Shown: positions 1 through 6,988, counted from the first letter of the stretch. The stretch: 14,982 bases of DNA from Phycisphaeraceae bacterium (GCA_009827205.1 WUAK01000034.1:1-14982), one strand, 5' to 3'. Numbers and translations: made by a program. The notes: generated by a model not told the origin, from the sequence alone.

Positions 1-141
1 CTCGCCTTGGAGAAGGCGCTGCAGGAGCCTCTCGTCTGCCGGGCTGAGCTTCCTCGTGACTTTGCGGCTGCTCGCCGAGCCCGGCGTGGTGGCGACGCGG
101 ACACGGTGTCGGCGCCTGACCTGCTCAAGCGGGCTTGGTGA
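1..141 (+). CDS. 3' end of an unidentified protein (partial)
   Basis: Frame 1 is open from the left edge to a TGA at 139-141, giving the last 46 residues of a protein whose start lies outside the window. The piece is rich in Ala, Arg and Leu and ends in DLLKRAW. I recognise no motif or family, and 46 open codons at high GC are weak evidence for coding. The frame is supported only by its openness and by ending before a plainly non-coding stretch. It lies on the same strand as the superoxide dismutase gene but more than 500 bases upstream, so the two are probably separate units. Confidence 0.45.
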   Translation, partial: LALEKALQEPLVCRAELPRDFAAARRARRGGDADTVSAPDLLKRAW

Positions 142-210
142 TTTGTGCTGAACTCGATTCATTCCAGTGCGTTCCTTGCGTTCATATACCGAGCCGCTCG
201 GAGAGAGGTC

Positions 211-255
211 CGGTTTCTTTCAATTCGTCTTGGGCACGAAACCGATGCTTTTCTC
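211..255 (+). terminator. Weak candidate terminator for the upstream partial gene
   Basis: CGGTTTC (211-217) can pair with GAAACCG (238-244), a 7-bp perfect stem with a 20-base loop, and is followed by a short T-rich run around 248-251. A second small hairpin, CCGAG/CTCGG, sits just upstream at 189-201. The long loop and poor T tract make this only a guess for the end of the transcript finishing at 141. Confidence 0.2.
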
Positions 256-639
256 GGCGCTGAAATCGCGGTCGGCTGATTGATCATCTGGTGTCCCCTG
301 GTTCACGGGAGATCACACAGGCTCAGCACCCCGCGGGACAGGCGGCAAAGCCGCGCCGATACCCCGGTTCGTGTACCCTAAGTTGTACGCTCGAATGGCC
401 TCCTTGGTTCTTGACACCCCAAGACTTGCGTCAAATTAGGGAATGTCCCTCACCATTTGCTGGGCCGCCCCCGCGAGCCGCCTGTCGTTTGGAAGAGGGG
501 TCAAGCTCCGCTGAGCCCATCCGTCAATCAGATTTGGTTGTCCGGTGCAGCCTCCCGGCACATCCCACCCGAGAAAGCTGCCCGCTCGGTCCAGATTGAC
601 CGAGACGTGCTATACACATACTGTTATCGGTCGAAGAAC

Positions 640-644
640 AGGGG
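640..644 (+). promoter_or_regulatory. Ribosome binding site for the long SOD form
   Basis: AGGGG lies 5 bases before the GTG at 650. It is what makes the Tat-leader start credible rather than a chance frame extension. The internal alternative is AAGGGG at 800-805, 6 bases before the ATG at 812. Confidence 0.45.
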
Positions 645-649
645 TTTTT

Positions 650-1441
650 GTGGACTTACCACCCATCCGACGACGGTCGTTCTGCACGTTAATTGCTGCC
701 GGTGCTGCTGTCAAGCTGCTCCCGGGTGCCACGTCGGCCAGTGCTCGTGTCGTACCTTCTTCGGGTACAGTTCCGCTCGACGATCACAATCTCGTTCCTA
801 AGGGGAAAGCCATGGCATTTAGCCTGCCCGATCTGCCGTACAGCTACGACGCGCTCGAGCCCGCCATCGATGCTCGCACGATGGAAATCCACCATTCCAA
901 GCACCACCAGGCCTATGTGGACAAGGCCAACGCTGCCCTCGAGGGGACGGCTTTCGCCGGTGAGCCAGTCGAGAACGTGCTCGCCAAGCTGGCGACAGTG
1001 CCAGACAACGTTCGTGGTGCCGTCCGCAACAACGCCGGCGGGCACGCCAACCACAGCCTGTTCTGGCAGGTGATGGCTCCCTCGGGCCAGGGCGGGTCGC
1101 CCTCGCAGTCGCTGGGGAGTGCGATCAACAGCACGTTCGGATCCATGGATGAGCTCAAGGCCAAGATCGCAGACGCAGCCGCCACGAGGTTCGGCTCAGG
1201 CTGGGCATGGCTCATCGTTCGCGATGGCAAGCTCATGGTCGGATCCACACCAAACCAGGACAGCCCGCTCATGGGTCAGGACATGTGCGAGCTCTACGGC
1301 ACACCGATCCTCGGCATCGACGTCTGGGAGCACGCCTACTACCTGAATTACCAAAACAGGCGCCCTGACTACATCAACGCGTGGTGGGATCTCATCAACT
1401 GGAACAAGGTCTCCGAGTTGTACGACGCCGCGATGGGCTAA
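650..1441 (+). CDS. sodA: Superoxide dismutase, Mn type, with a possible Tat signal (long form; core starts at 812)
   Basis: Disproportionates superoxide to O2 and H2O2. From the ATG at 812 the protein is 209 residues, the normal family length. The expected ligands are visible in that numbering: H27 (EIHHSKHH), H81 (GGHANHSLFW), D170 and H174 (DVWEHAYY). GGHANH and the NQDSPLM segment are typical of Mn rather than Fe enzymes. ATG 812 has a good site, AAGGGG at 800-805. The frame stays open upstream to GTG 650, which has its own site, AGGGG at 640-644. From there the extra 54 residues begin with a Tat-like leader: RRRSFC at residues 7-12, a short hydrophobic stretch, and SASA before R33 as a cleavage site. 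A lysine at 22 interrupts the hydrophobic core, a weakness. I annotate the long form because Tat-exported SODs occur in planctomycetes, but the short cytoplasmic form, or both, is quite possible. A strong terminator follows at 1472. Confidence 0.93.
   Translation: MDLPPIRRRSFCTLIAAGAAVKLLPGATSASARVVPSSGTVPLDDHNLVPKGKAMAFSLPDLPYSYDALEPAIDARTMEIHHSKHHQAYVDKANAALEGTAFAGEPVENVLAKLATVPDNVRGAVRNNAGGHANHSLFWQVMAPSGQGGSPSQSLGSAINSTFGSMDELKAKIADAAATRFGSGWAWLIVRDGKLMVGSTPNQDSPLMGQDMCELYGTPILGIDVWEHAYYLNYQNRRPDYINAWWDLINWNKVSELYDAAMG
800..805 (+). promoter_or_regulatory. Ribosome binding site for the short SOD form
   Basis: AAGGGG lies 6 bases before ATG 812, the start that gives the standard-length SOD. 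It competes with or complements the GTG start at 650. Confidence 0.6.
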
Positions 1442-1471
1442 ACCGCCAACGCATGAAGCAGACATACGATG

Positions 1472-1510
1472 GGCCGGGGCGATCGATTCGTCCCGGCCTT
1501 TGTTGTTTCG
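1472..1510 (+). terminator. Rho-independent terminator after the SOD gene
   Basis: GGCCGGG (1472-1478) pairs with CCCGGCC (1492-1498). The stem continues inward through a G-T wobble (1479/1491) and C-G, G-C and A-T pairs, for 11 pairs in all around a 5-base loop (1483-1487). TTTGTTGTTT follows at 1499-1508. It lies 30 bases past the SOD stop codon. Confidence 0.85.
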
Positions 1511-1521
1511 ATAGGAACGAG

Positions 1522-1695
1522 TTGCCGGCAGACCAAGACAGACCGAGCCTCAAGAAGCGTGTGCTGCTCACACTCTTTCTCACACTCCCATTTGTCGTGC
1601 TCATCCTGCTTATGTACATCATCGCGTTCGAGGTCTCGGAGCAGGGCGAGACGATCGGCGAATCGACTGAATCAAGCGAGAGAAGTCCAGAGTAA
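1522..1695 (+). CDS. Small single-span membrane protein of unknown function
   Basis: From TTG 1522 this encodes 57 residues: a polar, basic N-terminus with KKR at 11-13, one strong hydrophobic helix at about 14-37, and an acidic, Ser/Glu-rich tail ending SSERSPE. The charge pattern predicts the N-terminus in the cytoplasm and the tail outside. I chose TTG because AGGA (1513-1516) lies 5 bases before it and it falls after the SOD terminator. The alternative ATG at 1453 would give 80 residues but would place the terminator inside the gene. The stop codon at 1693-1695 directly abuts the end of the converging DUF1501 gene at 1696. No family is recognised. The clear helix flanked by oppositely charged ends argues that it is real; the start is uncertain. 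Confidence 0.6.
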   Translation: MPADQDRPSLKKRVLLTLFLTLPFVVLILLMYIIAFEVSEQGETIGESTESSERSPE

Positions 1696-3036
1696 TCAGC
1701 TCTTGCGCAGGATCTGCAGCGGGCGGTATCTGCCCTGCAGGATCTCGTTCGAATCGGCGCTCAGCCAGTTCTCAAGGATCCCTGCGTAGACGCTTCTGAA
1801 ATCGATCTCGTACTTCAGGTCGCCGTTGTCGAGGTTTGTCAGTGAGGGGTGTCTTCCGATGATGCCCTGACGGACCATTGGGCCAAACAGGAACATCGGA
1901 GCCGCGGTGCCGTGGTCCGTGCCACCCGAAGCGTTCTGGCTGACGCGGCGACCAAACTCGCTGAAGCACATAGAAAGAACGCGGGTATCGTTCTCGTGAC
2001 GCTTCAGGTCTGAGTAGAATGCGCGCATCGCGTCAGAGAACTGGCGCAGCAAGTTCGCGTGTGATCCGTTGGTGTTGCCCTGGCCCGCGTGCGTGTCAAA
2101 GCCGCCCATCGAGACGTAGTACACCCGTGTCTTGAGCCCCGCGCGGATCATCGACGAGACCATCTGAAGCTGTCTTCCAAGAGGTGTACCCGGGAATTGG
2201 GTCATCGGTGTCTGGCTGACCGCTCTTCGGATGAGATCGCTTGAAACCTGCGCATCGAGCGATGTCTTAAGCAGGAACGAAGCGGTGGGATGGTCGTCAT
2301 GGTCGTCGCTCGCGCCTCGTGAAGTCAGGCTCGTGTAGGGCTCGCGGAGCGATTCGTGGATCTCTTCACCGGTCCAGCGGAAGAGATCTGCAGATTCAAA
2401 GGCGATGGGCTTGATGCTCCCGCCCTCCATCGCCAGCGGCGCCGTGCGCCCAATCGCAATCGCCGGCTGCATCGGTATCTCTTCTTCAGAGCCGTCGGGT
2501 GCGCCCGACTCACCCTTTCCGTAGCCGCAGCACTCGGAGTCGAGGTAACGCCCAATCCACCCGTTGCCTGTGCCCGTGGTGTCAGCGGTGTGCCAGATAT
2601 CCATCGACTTGAAGTGTGAGCGGTTCGGGTTGGGGTAGCCCGTTCCCTGGATAAGGCCGCAGAGCCCTTCGTCGTACAGCGCTTTGATACCCTCCATCGC
2701 GGGGTGCAGCGCGATGTCGCTGCTGCGTCCGAGTTCGAGGGCCTGGTTGCGAGCGATGCCGATTGTCGGGCGAGCGCGGTAGTACTCGTCGTGCCTGACT
2801 GGGACGACGGTGTTGAGCCCGTCGTTGCCGCCGCCCAGCTGGACAACGACAAGGATGTTGTCCTCGTTGACGCCTGGAATGGAGCTCATACCGAGTTCCG
2901 GCATGGGCATCCCCAGCGCAGAGGACTGGATAAAGCTCGGCACAACCGCGGCTGCGGATGCAAACGTCAGTGACTGCCCGAGGAACATCCGTCTCGTGAA
3001 CGCGCGTGCCTGTGATGGATCGTTGTGCAGACTCAT
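1696..3036 (-). CDS. DUF1501 family protein, Tat-exported
   Basis: A 446-residue DUF1501 protein, a family with an alkaline phosphatase/sulfatase-like fold, abundant in planctomycetes and of unknown substrate. The N-terminus has a Tat signal: TRRMFLG at residues 14-20 followed by an Ala-rich hydrophobic stretch, predicting folded export to the periplasm. Family landmarks are visible: LGGGNDGLNT near residue 68, GGFDTH with D314 and H316, SEFGRR at 359-364, and GTDHGTAAP with D374 and H375. The Asp and His residues are likely metal ligands by analogy with the fold. ATG 3034-3036 is preceded by AAGGA (plus-strand positions 3044-3048) at 7-base spacing. It begins 22 bases after the DUF1800 gene ends, the usual pairing of these families, so the two are probably co-transcribed and act together. 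Family assignment is secure; function is not known. Confidence 0.93.
   Translation of the reverse strand: MSLHNDPSQARAFTRRMFLGQSLTFASAAAVVPSFIQSSALGMPMPELGMSSIPGVNEDNILVVVQLGGGNDGLNTVVPVRHDEYYRARPTIGIARNQALELGRSSDIALHPAMEGIKALYDEGLCGLIQGTGYPNPNRSHFKSMDIWHTADTTGTGNGWIGRYLDSECCGYGKGESGAPDGSEEEIPMQPAIAIGRTAPLAMEGGSIKPIAFESADLFRWTGEEIHESLREPYTSLTSRGASDDHDDHPTASFLLKTSLDAQVSSDLIRRAVSQTPMTQFPGTPLGRQLQMVSSMIRAGLKTRVYYVSMGGFDTHAGQGNTNGSHANLLRQFSDAMRAFYSDLKRHENDTRVLSMCFSEFGRRVSQNASGGTDHGTAAPMFLFGPMVRQGIIGRHPSLTNLDNGDLKYEIDFRSVYAGILENWLSADSNEILQGRYRPLQILRKS
1708..1745. repeat. Inverted and direct repeat at the convergent gene ends
   Basis: CTGCAG at 1714-1719 pairs with CTGCAG at 1735-1740, extended by GGC/GCC inside after a two-base bulge. 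The hairpin is flanked by an 8-base direct repeat, CAGGATCT, at 1708-1715 and 1738-1745. It lies in the last codons of the DUF1501 gene, just past the stop of the small membrane protein gene. It could slow or stop transcription at the convergent junction, but there is no T tract on either side, so I do not call it a terminator. Confidence 0.3.
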
Positions 3037-3058
3037 GTCGCTGTCCTTATGTGTACGG

Positions 3059-4561
3059 CTAGCACAGCTGGTACTCGGGCCTCGCGCTGATCAGCAGCAG
3101 CATCCCGATGACCGTCTCGCGGTTGATGTGGTTCTGGTGCTCTGCAAGGAATGCCCTGATCGTCGACTCGGGCTGCCCGGTCGTGCTCCCGAGCGTGAAC
3201 CGCAAGAGGTAGTTCGTCACCGCGGCAGGATCAGAACCAGCGTTCTTCAGTGCGACCGTCAGGTGGTCCATCAGGGGCATTGGGTCGTACTGCTCGCTGC
3301 TGGCGAGAGCGTCGTAGCCCTGTGGCATCTTGCCCGTGAGCAGATACGCCAGGATGTTCTGCCTCACAAAGAGCGTCGATGTGTTGATCCAGGTACGCCC
3401 GCCGTCCCAGCCCTTGACGCTGGGCGGGAAGAAGATGTTCTGACCCATGAGATCCAGCGCGTCGAGCAGGACGGACAGATCACGCACGGGTGTGTTCAGC
3501 GAACGCACCGAGCCAACGATGAGGTCGATGGGGCTCTTGATCTGCTCGCGAACAACTCTGTCCGAGTAGAAGTGCTCGGAGAGCAGGAGCTCTCTCATCG
3601 CGGGCTTGATCTGGTACTTCGAAGCACGCATCGCGCGTTCCATGTCCGCGATTGTGCGAGCAGCTTCCTTGGGCAGGTCGCGTTCGCGTGCGGTGATGTC
3701 GATCTCTGTTGCGAAGAAGCTGTAGAGCTTCCTGCAAATAAACATCGCGCAGGCGCGCTGTCTCAGGATCGCGTCGACAAACCCGTCGCCGTCAAGAGTG
3801 CCCGTCCTGCCGAGGATCGTCTTGCGCCCGTTGTCGTGGTTGCCGGCGTTGAACACGAACGAGTCGTCGTTGAAGCTGTAACCCGTCAGGGCGCGGGCGC
3901 CTTCCTTGATGTCGCGTTCAGAGTAGTTGCCCTCACCAAGACCGAAGAGCTCCATGAGCTCACGCGCGAGATTCTCGTTCGGGCTTCCCTTCCGGCTGTC
4001 GTTGTTGTCGAGGTAGGCCAGCATCGCCGGGTCGCGGATGATCTCTGAGAGCAGCTTTGCGAAGCTCCCGAGCGCGTTCTGGCGGAACAGCTGGTTCTGC
4101 ATGTACATGTGGTAGCTGTTCTCGATCGTGCGGTAGCTGGTTGCGAAGTGGCCGTGCCAGAAGAGGGCCATCTTCTCCTGCAGCGGGCGCGGCGTCGAGA
4201 TCATCCGCGCGAGCCACCACTTCTGCATCTCGCGCATCTGCCGTCGATCGCTGCGCTGCGCCTGCTGGCGACGCAGCCTGAGCGACGCGAGCGCATCCTC
4301 ATCGCGCCTGCTCTGCGCGTTGGAGAGCATCCGGCGTTCGTCGTCGGACAGAGGTCGCATGATGTTCCGGTCAAACGTGTTGGGCAGAGGCTTGTCGTGA
4401 TCCGGGACTTCGTCGTACTCAAGCAGATACTCGACGGCTTTCTCGGCGCCCCAGTCCGCAAGGGTGCGGATCTGATCGGGCGTACCACCGAACCCTGCTC
4501 TCATAAGCAGGTGCCGGGCCTGGTCATAACCGAAGTCGATGTCCGAGATCCGCGTCGTCAT
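3059..4561 (-). CDS. DUF1800 family protein
   Basis: A 500-residue DUF1800 protein, usually found beside DUF1501 and of unknown biochemical role. Family landmarks: ARHLLMRAGFG near residues 15-25, ENLARELMELFGLGEG near 195-210, and PPSVKGWDGGRTWIN near 378-393. The C-terminus ISARPEYQLC also fits. An Arg-rich, probably helical segment lies at about 73-115. No signal peptide, Tat motif or membrane helix is visible, unlike its Tat-bearing partner, so it either works in the cytoplasm or is carried out with DUF1501 (inference). ATG 4559-4561 has a modest GAGG-type site 8 bases upstream. Its stop is 22 bases before the DUF1501 start, and 69 bases separate it from the end of the heme A synthase gene upstream. 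Confidence 0.93.
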   Translation of the reverse strand: MTTRISDIDFGYDQARHLLMRAGFGGTPDQIRTLADWGAEKAVEYLLEYDEVPDHDKPLPNTFDRNIMRPLSDDERRMLSNAQSRRDEDALASLRLRRQQAQRSDRRQMREMQKWWLARMISTPRPLQEKMALFWHGHFATSYRTIENSYHMYMQNQLFRQNALGSFAKLLSEIIRDPAMLAYLDNNDSRKGSPNENLARELMELFGLGEGNYSERDIKEGARALTGYSFNDDSFVFNAGNHDNGRKTILGRTGTLDGDGFVDAILRQRACAMFICRKLYSFFATEIDITARERDLPKEAARTIADMERAMRASKYQIKPAMRELLLSEHFYSDRVVREQIKSPIDLIVGSVRSLNTPVRDLSVLLDALDLMGQNIFFPPSVKGWDGGRTWINTSTLFVRQNILAYLLTGKMPQGYDALASSEQYDPMPLMDHLTVALKNAGSDPAAVTNYLLRFTLGSTTGQPESTIRAFLAEHQNHINRETVIGMLLLISARPEYQLC

Positions 4562-4630
4562 CCGTGGGCCTCACTTGCGGTGTTATCGGCAGGTGTGCCG
4601 CTTGTTCACCCGTGCCCACAGACTAACGCA

Positions 4631-6079
4631 TTACGCATCAGCCAATTGCGTTGATTTCTCGATTGTTTCCTGTGGACGTACGCGGAGTGTCCATGCCGAG
4701 GCCAGGATCGTGCACGCCAGTATCGCCGCCCCGAGTGCCTGGTGAGCCGTGGCGAACAGCACCGGGAGCGCTCGGACCTCGGGTGCCCCTTCTAGCTCGT
4801 CGAACATCACAACACGTTCGTCGCCGATTTCGCTCGGCCTGATGACCAGCGCGAGGATGCCCAGGATCATCTGCAGCGATACGCCGTGCAGCAGGAACAT
4901 GCCCATACGTTTGAAGAGGGACGAGCCCCCGGACTCCTTGTCGATTTTCATGAGGTTGAACGCGAGGATGACCGTGAACGTGAGCGCGATGAGCGAGAAG
5001 CCCACGTGCGTCATCAGCGCGTGGCCCGAACCGAAATGCCGGTACATAGCCGCGAGAGAGAGCTGGATCAGCAGGGCCCCGATCGCGAGTATGGCCCATC
5101 GTCTTGATTTCTGTGCAGTTTCGAGGTGCACCTCGGCTTTAGCGCGCCAGGTCTGAGTCGTTGAAGCTGTAAGGATCACGGCACCGGCAAGAATGATCTG
5201 CCCGAACACACCGTGGAACACGCCAAACGCTGGGCTGATATCAACGACGCGAATGGCGCCCATGATGCCCTGTGCGATGACCGCGAGCAGAAGCGCAACA
5301 CTGAAGATCCTTGAGAACTTCATGTTCCTGGTCGTAAACATGCACGCGACGAGCGCGATGAATGTCGTCCCGACGAGTGTGCCGAACAGGCGGTGTGTGT
5401 GTTCGAGGAAGATGCGAGAATCGACTGCTTCTTCCATGAGCGAGATCGGGTAGAGGAACATGTTCTGGCCGTAGGTTCCGGGCCAGTCCGGGACAGCCAT
5501 CCCCGCGCCGGCGCTGGTGACCGCGCCGCCGATGGCAACGAGCGGGACGAGCGCCGCGACCGCTGCGAAGGCGAGCTTGTAGGGCCAGTTTGTTGAGGTC
5601 TGCTCCCGGTTCTTGGCGAGCTGCCGACCGATCAGCCCGGCGATCAGACCCGCGGCGAGGCTGACCAAGAAAAAACCCCCGGCGATCATCGCGGCGTTCT
5701 CACGGAGCGTGACCTCTTCAGTCACGGGATCTTTTTCTGTGAGTGCGTTGCCCAGCAGAAGAAGATTCACACACGAACAGGTCAGTGCAGCGATCACCCC
5801 GCCGAGGAATGCCCGCCGCCCGATCAGGCGGGCACCTCGGGCAATCACAGCGATCATGGCCAAGAGCAGCAGGGGGGCGGTGATGGTGGGCGAGAGCTGT
5901 AAACCCGGTAAATGCAAGGGGTACCAGACGAGCCACATCCCGATCGCGGCCGAGAAGCCCGTGATGATGCCGGGCCAAAGGACAGTCTGGTCGGTTGATT
6001 CCTGTTGGACAGAAATTGAATTTGGATTCTGATCGGACACTTCGAGAGCCTCCATCTGGCCAGAGATGCCCTGGAACAT
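4631..6079 (-). CDS. ctaA: Heme A synthase, COX15/CtaA family, with N-terminal membrane extension
   Basis: Oxidises the methyl group of heme O to make heme A for aa3-type oxidases; an integral membrane enzyme. Core signatures start near residue 180: GGAVTSAGAGMAVPDWPGTY (184-203), EHTHRLFG with H227 and H229 (226-233), H289 in FHGVFGQ, YRHFGSGH with H358 shortly after, and FATAHQALGA with H446. These include the conserved His residues that bind heme and substrate. The protein is 482 residues, longer than typical family members (about 300-400). The excess is N-terminal: about 170 residues with four predicted helices (about 36-53, 66-82, 92-110 and 131-151). No Cys pair of the kind seen in Bacillus CtaA is evident in the loop after PDWP. 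The start is uncertain: neither ATG 6077-6079 nor ATG 6053-6055 has a clear ribosome binding site. It is divergent from the ACIII operon, which suggests linked supply of heme A to the oxidase fed by ACIII. Confidence 0.92.
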   Translation of the reverse strand: MFQGISGQMEALEVSDQNPNSISVQQESTDQTVLWPGIITGFSAAIGMWLVWYPLHLPGLQLSPTITAPLLLLAMIAVIARGARLIGRRAFLGGVIAALTCSCVNLLLLGNALTEKDPVTEEVTLRENAAMIAGGFFLVSLAAGLIAGLIGRQLAKNREQTSTNWPYKLAFAAVAALVPLVAIGGAVTSAGAGMAVPDWPGTYGQNMFLYPISLMEEAVDSRIFLEHTHRLFGTLVGTTFIALVACMFTTRNMKFSRIFSVALLLAVIAQGIMGAIRVVDISPAFGVFHGVFGQIILAGAVILTASTTQTWRAKAEVHLETAQKSRRWAILAIGALLIQLSLAAMYRHFGSGHALMTHVGFSLIALTFTVILAFNLMKIDKESGGSSLFKRMGMFLLHGVSLQMILGILALVIRPSEIGDERVVMFDELEGAPEVRALPVLFATAHQALGAAILACTILASAWTLRVRPQETIEKSTQLADA

Positions 6080-6082
6080 GGC

Positions 6083-6097
6083 TGAGACTGGGTCTCA
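6083..6097. promoter_or_regulatory. Perfect inverted repeat just upstream of the heme A synthase start
   Basis: TGAGAC (6083-6088) and GTCTCA (6092-6097) are separated by TGG. The repeat begins 3 bases from the ATG at 6079 on the minus strand, inside the untranslated leader if that start is right. It could be an operator or a small RNA hairpin affecting ribosome loading; the gene lacks an obvious ribosome binding site here. No regulator can be named. Confidence 0.35.
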
Positions 6098-6122
6098 ACT
6101 GTGTTGCAAGAATCTGGACGCC

Positions 6123-6151
6123 TTGACAGGATACGCTCAGAGTGGAGAAAT
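6123..6151 (+). promoter_or_regulatory. Candidate promoter for the act operon
   Basis: A perfect TTGACA (6123-6128) lies in the divergent gap. At 17-base spacing the -10 position reads AGAAAT (6146-6151), a weak match. Transcription from here would give a leader of about 125 bases before actA. Position and -35 box are favourable, the -10 box is not. Confidence 0.3.
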
Positions 6152-6259
6152 TTCGGCCAGACGAGAACACAATCGGGCCGATACGACTCGGAACGTTCTC
6201 GGCGGTGAGGCCTGAAATAGGTCTCCAAGGCAGCAGGCTGCAATGCGCGGGCGCGACGG

Positions 6260-6273
6260 CTCCCGCACGGGAG
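6260..6273 (+). promoter_or_regulatory. Hairpin covering the actA ribosome binding site
   Basis: The only plausible Shine-Dalgarno for actA is GGGAG at 6269-6273, 10 bases before ATG 6284. It pairs exactly with CTCCC at 6260-6264 across a GCAC loop. In the folded state the site would be hidden, which could limit translation of the first gene of the operon. The stem has only 5 pairs, so its effect is uncertain. Confidence 0.4.
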
Positions 6274-6283
6274 ATGGTTTCTC

Positions 6284-6988
6284 ATGATGCTCTTCCCTCG
6301 ATGGATGAATGCATTCCCAACGGTGGCGGCACTGGGCGCGACAACAGCGCTCGTCGGCGCCAGCGCGGGCACCTACTACTGGGCGACGCCCGAGTTCTGG
6401 GAAGTCGGGTACATGCCCACCCAGCCCGGCTCTGGTTTCAATCACCAGATCCACGCGGGCCGACTCGGCATGGACTGCCGGTACTGCCACACCAATGTTG
6501 AGGATTCACATTGGGCGAATGTTCCGACCGTCAACACGTGCATGGGGTGTCACACCGAGGGCAAGCTCGCGCCGCAGTACGACCCGGGCGAGAAAGTCTC
6601 GTTCGTTCGTGAGGCGTATGCCAGAGATGAATCGATCGAGTGGCGTCAGGTTCACAAGCTGCCGGACTACGTCGGTAGCTTCCCGCCCCACATGCATGTC
6701 CGGGCGGGTGTGAGCTGCTTCTCGTGTCACGGGCAGATCCGCGGCATGCCGGTCGTGTACCAGGAAGAAAGCCTCTCTATGGGTTGGTGCCTCGATTGCC
6801 ACCGCAACGTCGAGGACAACATCGTTGGTCCGAGCAAGGTGACCGACCTCGTGTGGGCAGAACAGCACCTCAGCGAGCGTCACTCGGGTGCGGACAACGC
6901 GACACCGGAGGCGAGACAGATCATCGACTCTCTGAAGTCAAGTGTCGCCGAGGGCGGGCCGCAGAACTGCGGTGCGTGCCACCATTGA
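6284..6988 (+). CDS. actA: ACIII subunit ActA, membrane-anchored pentaheme cytochrome c
   Basis: Carries electrons within alternative complex III from the iron-sulfur subunit towards the monoheme subunit and the acceptor. The 234-residue protein has an N-terminal hydrophobic helix at about 11-33 that should anchor it with the hemes in the periplasm. It has five c-type heme motifs: C65-C68-H69, C86-C89-H90, C145-C148-H149, C169-C172-H173 and C229-C232-H233. The region FNHQIHAG before the first motif and NTCMGCH at the second are typical of ActA. The last motif reaches the extreme C-terminus: H233-H234-stop. ATG 6284 is preceded by GGGAG at 6269-6273; the adjacent ATG 6287 is an alternative. 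It is the first gene of the act set, with 82 bases before actB. The five motifs plus the gene order make the call firm. Confidence 0.93.
   Translation: MMLFPRWMNAFPTVAALGATTALVGASAGTYYWATPEFWEVGYMPTQPGSGFNHQIHAGRLGMDCRYCHTNVEDSHWANVPTVNTCMGCHTEGKLAPQYDPGEKVSFVREAYARDESIEWRQVHKLPDYVGSFPPHMHVRAGVSCFSCHGQIRGMPVVYQEESLSMGWCLDCHRNVEDNIVGPSKVTDLVWAEQHLSERHSGADNATPEARQIIDSLKSSVAEGGPQNCGACHH

Larger units (their letters stand above)
142..649. other. Intergenic region without a convincing gene
   Basis: About 500 bases separate the left partial gene from the superoxide dismutase gene. Short open frames exist (for example 291-599 and 457-801) but their translations are low-complexity and Pro/Arg/Ser/Cys-rich with no family signature, so I do not call them. 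No tRNA, rRNA or recognisable riboswitch was seen. Small inverted repeats are present: CCGAG/CTCGG at 189-201, CGGTTTC/GAAACCG at 211-244, and GCGGC/GCCGC at 342-354. A perfect TTGACA lies at 411-416 but lacks a good -10 box at normal spacing. The sod promoter probably lies in the right half of this stretch. Confidence 0.6.

Noticed and set aside
291..801. Overlapping small open frames upstream of sod as possible short genes
   Set aside because: Low-complexity translations, no good ribosome binding sites and no signature. Only the frame continuous with SOD from 650 has supporting signals.
2810..4048. Long plus-strand open frame of 412 codons opposite DUF1800
   Set aside because: It lies antisense to a clear family member. 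Its composition (Val/Arg/Asp-rich, no domains) is the usual mirror of a GC-rich gene, and it spans the DUF1501-DUF1800 junction without its own signals.
4562..4630. Hairpins between the heme A synthase and DUF1800 genes (CGGCA/TGCCG at 4587-4600 and GTGGGC/GCCCAC at 4564-4619) as a terminator
   Set aside because: The inner stem is short, the outer has a long loop, and no T tract follows on the minus strand. Read-through to DUF1800 is the simpler view.
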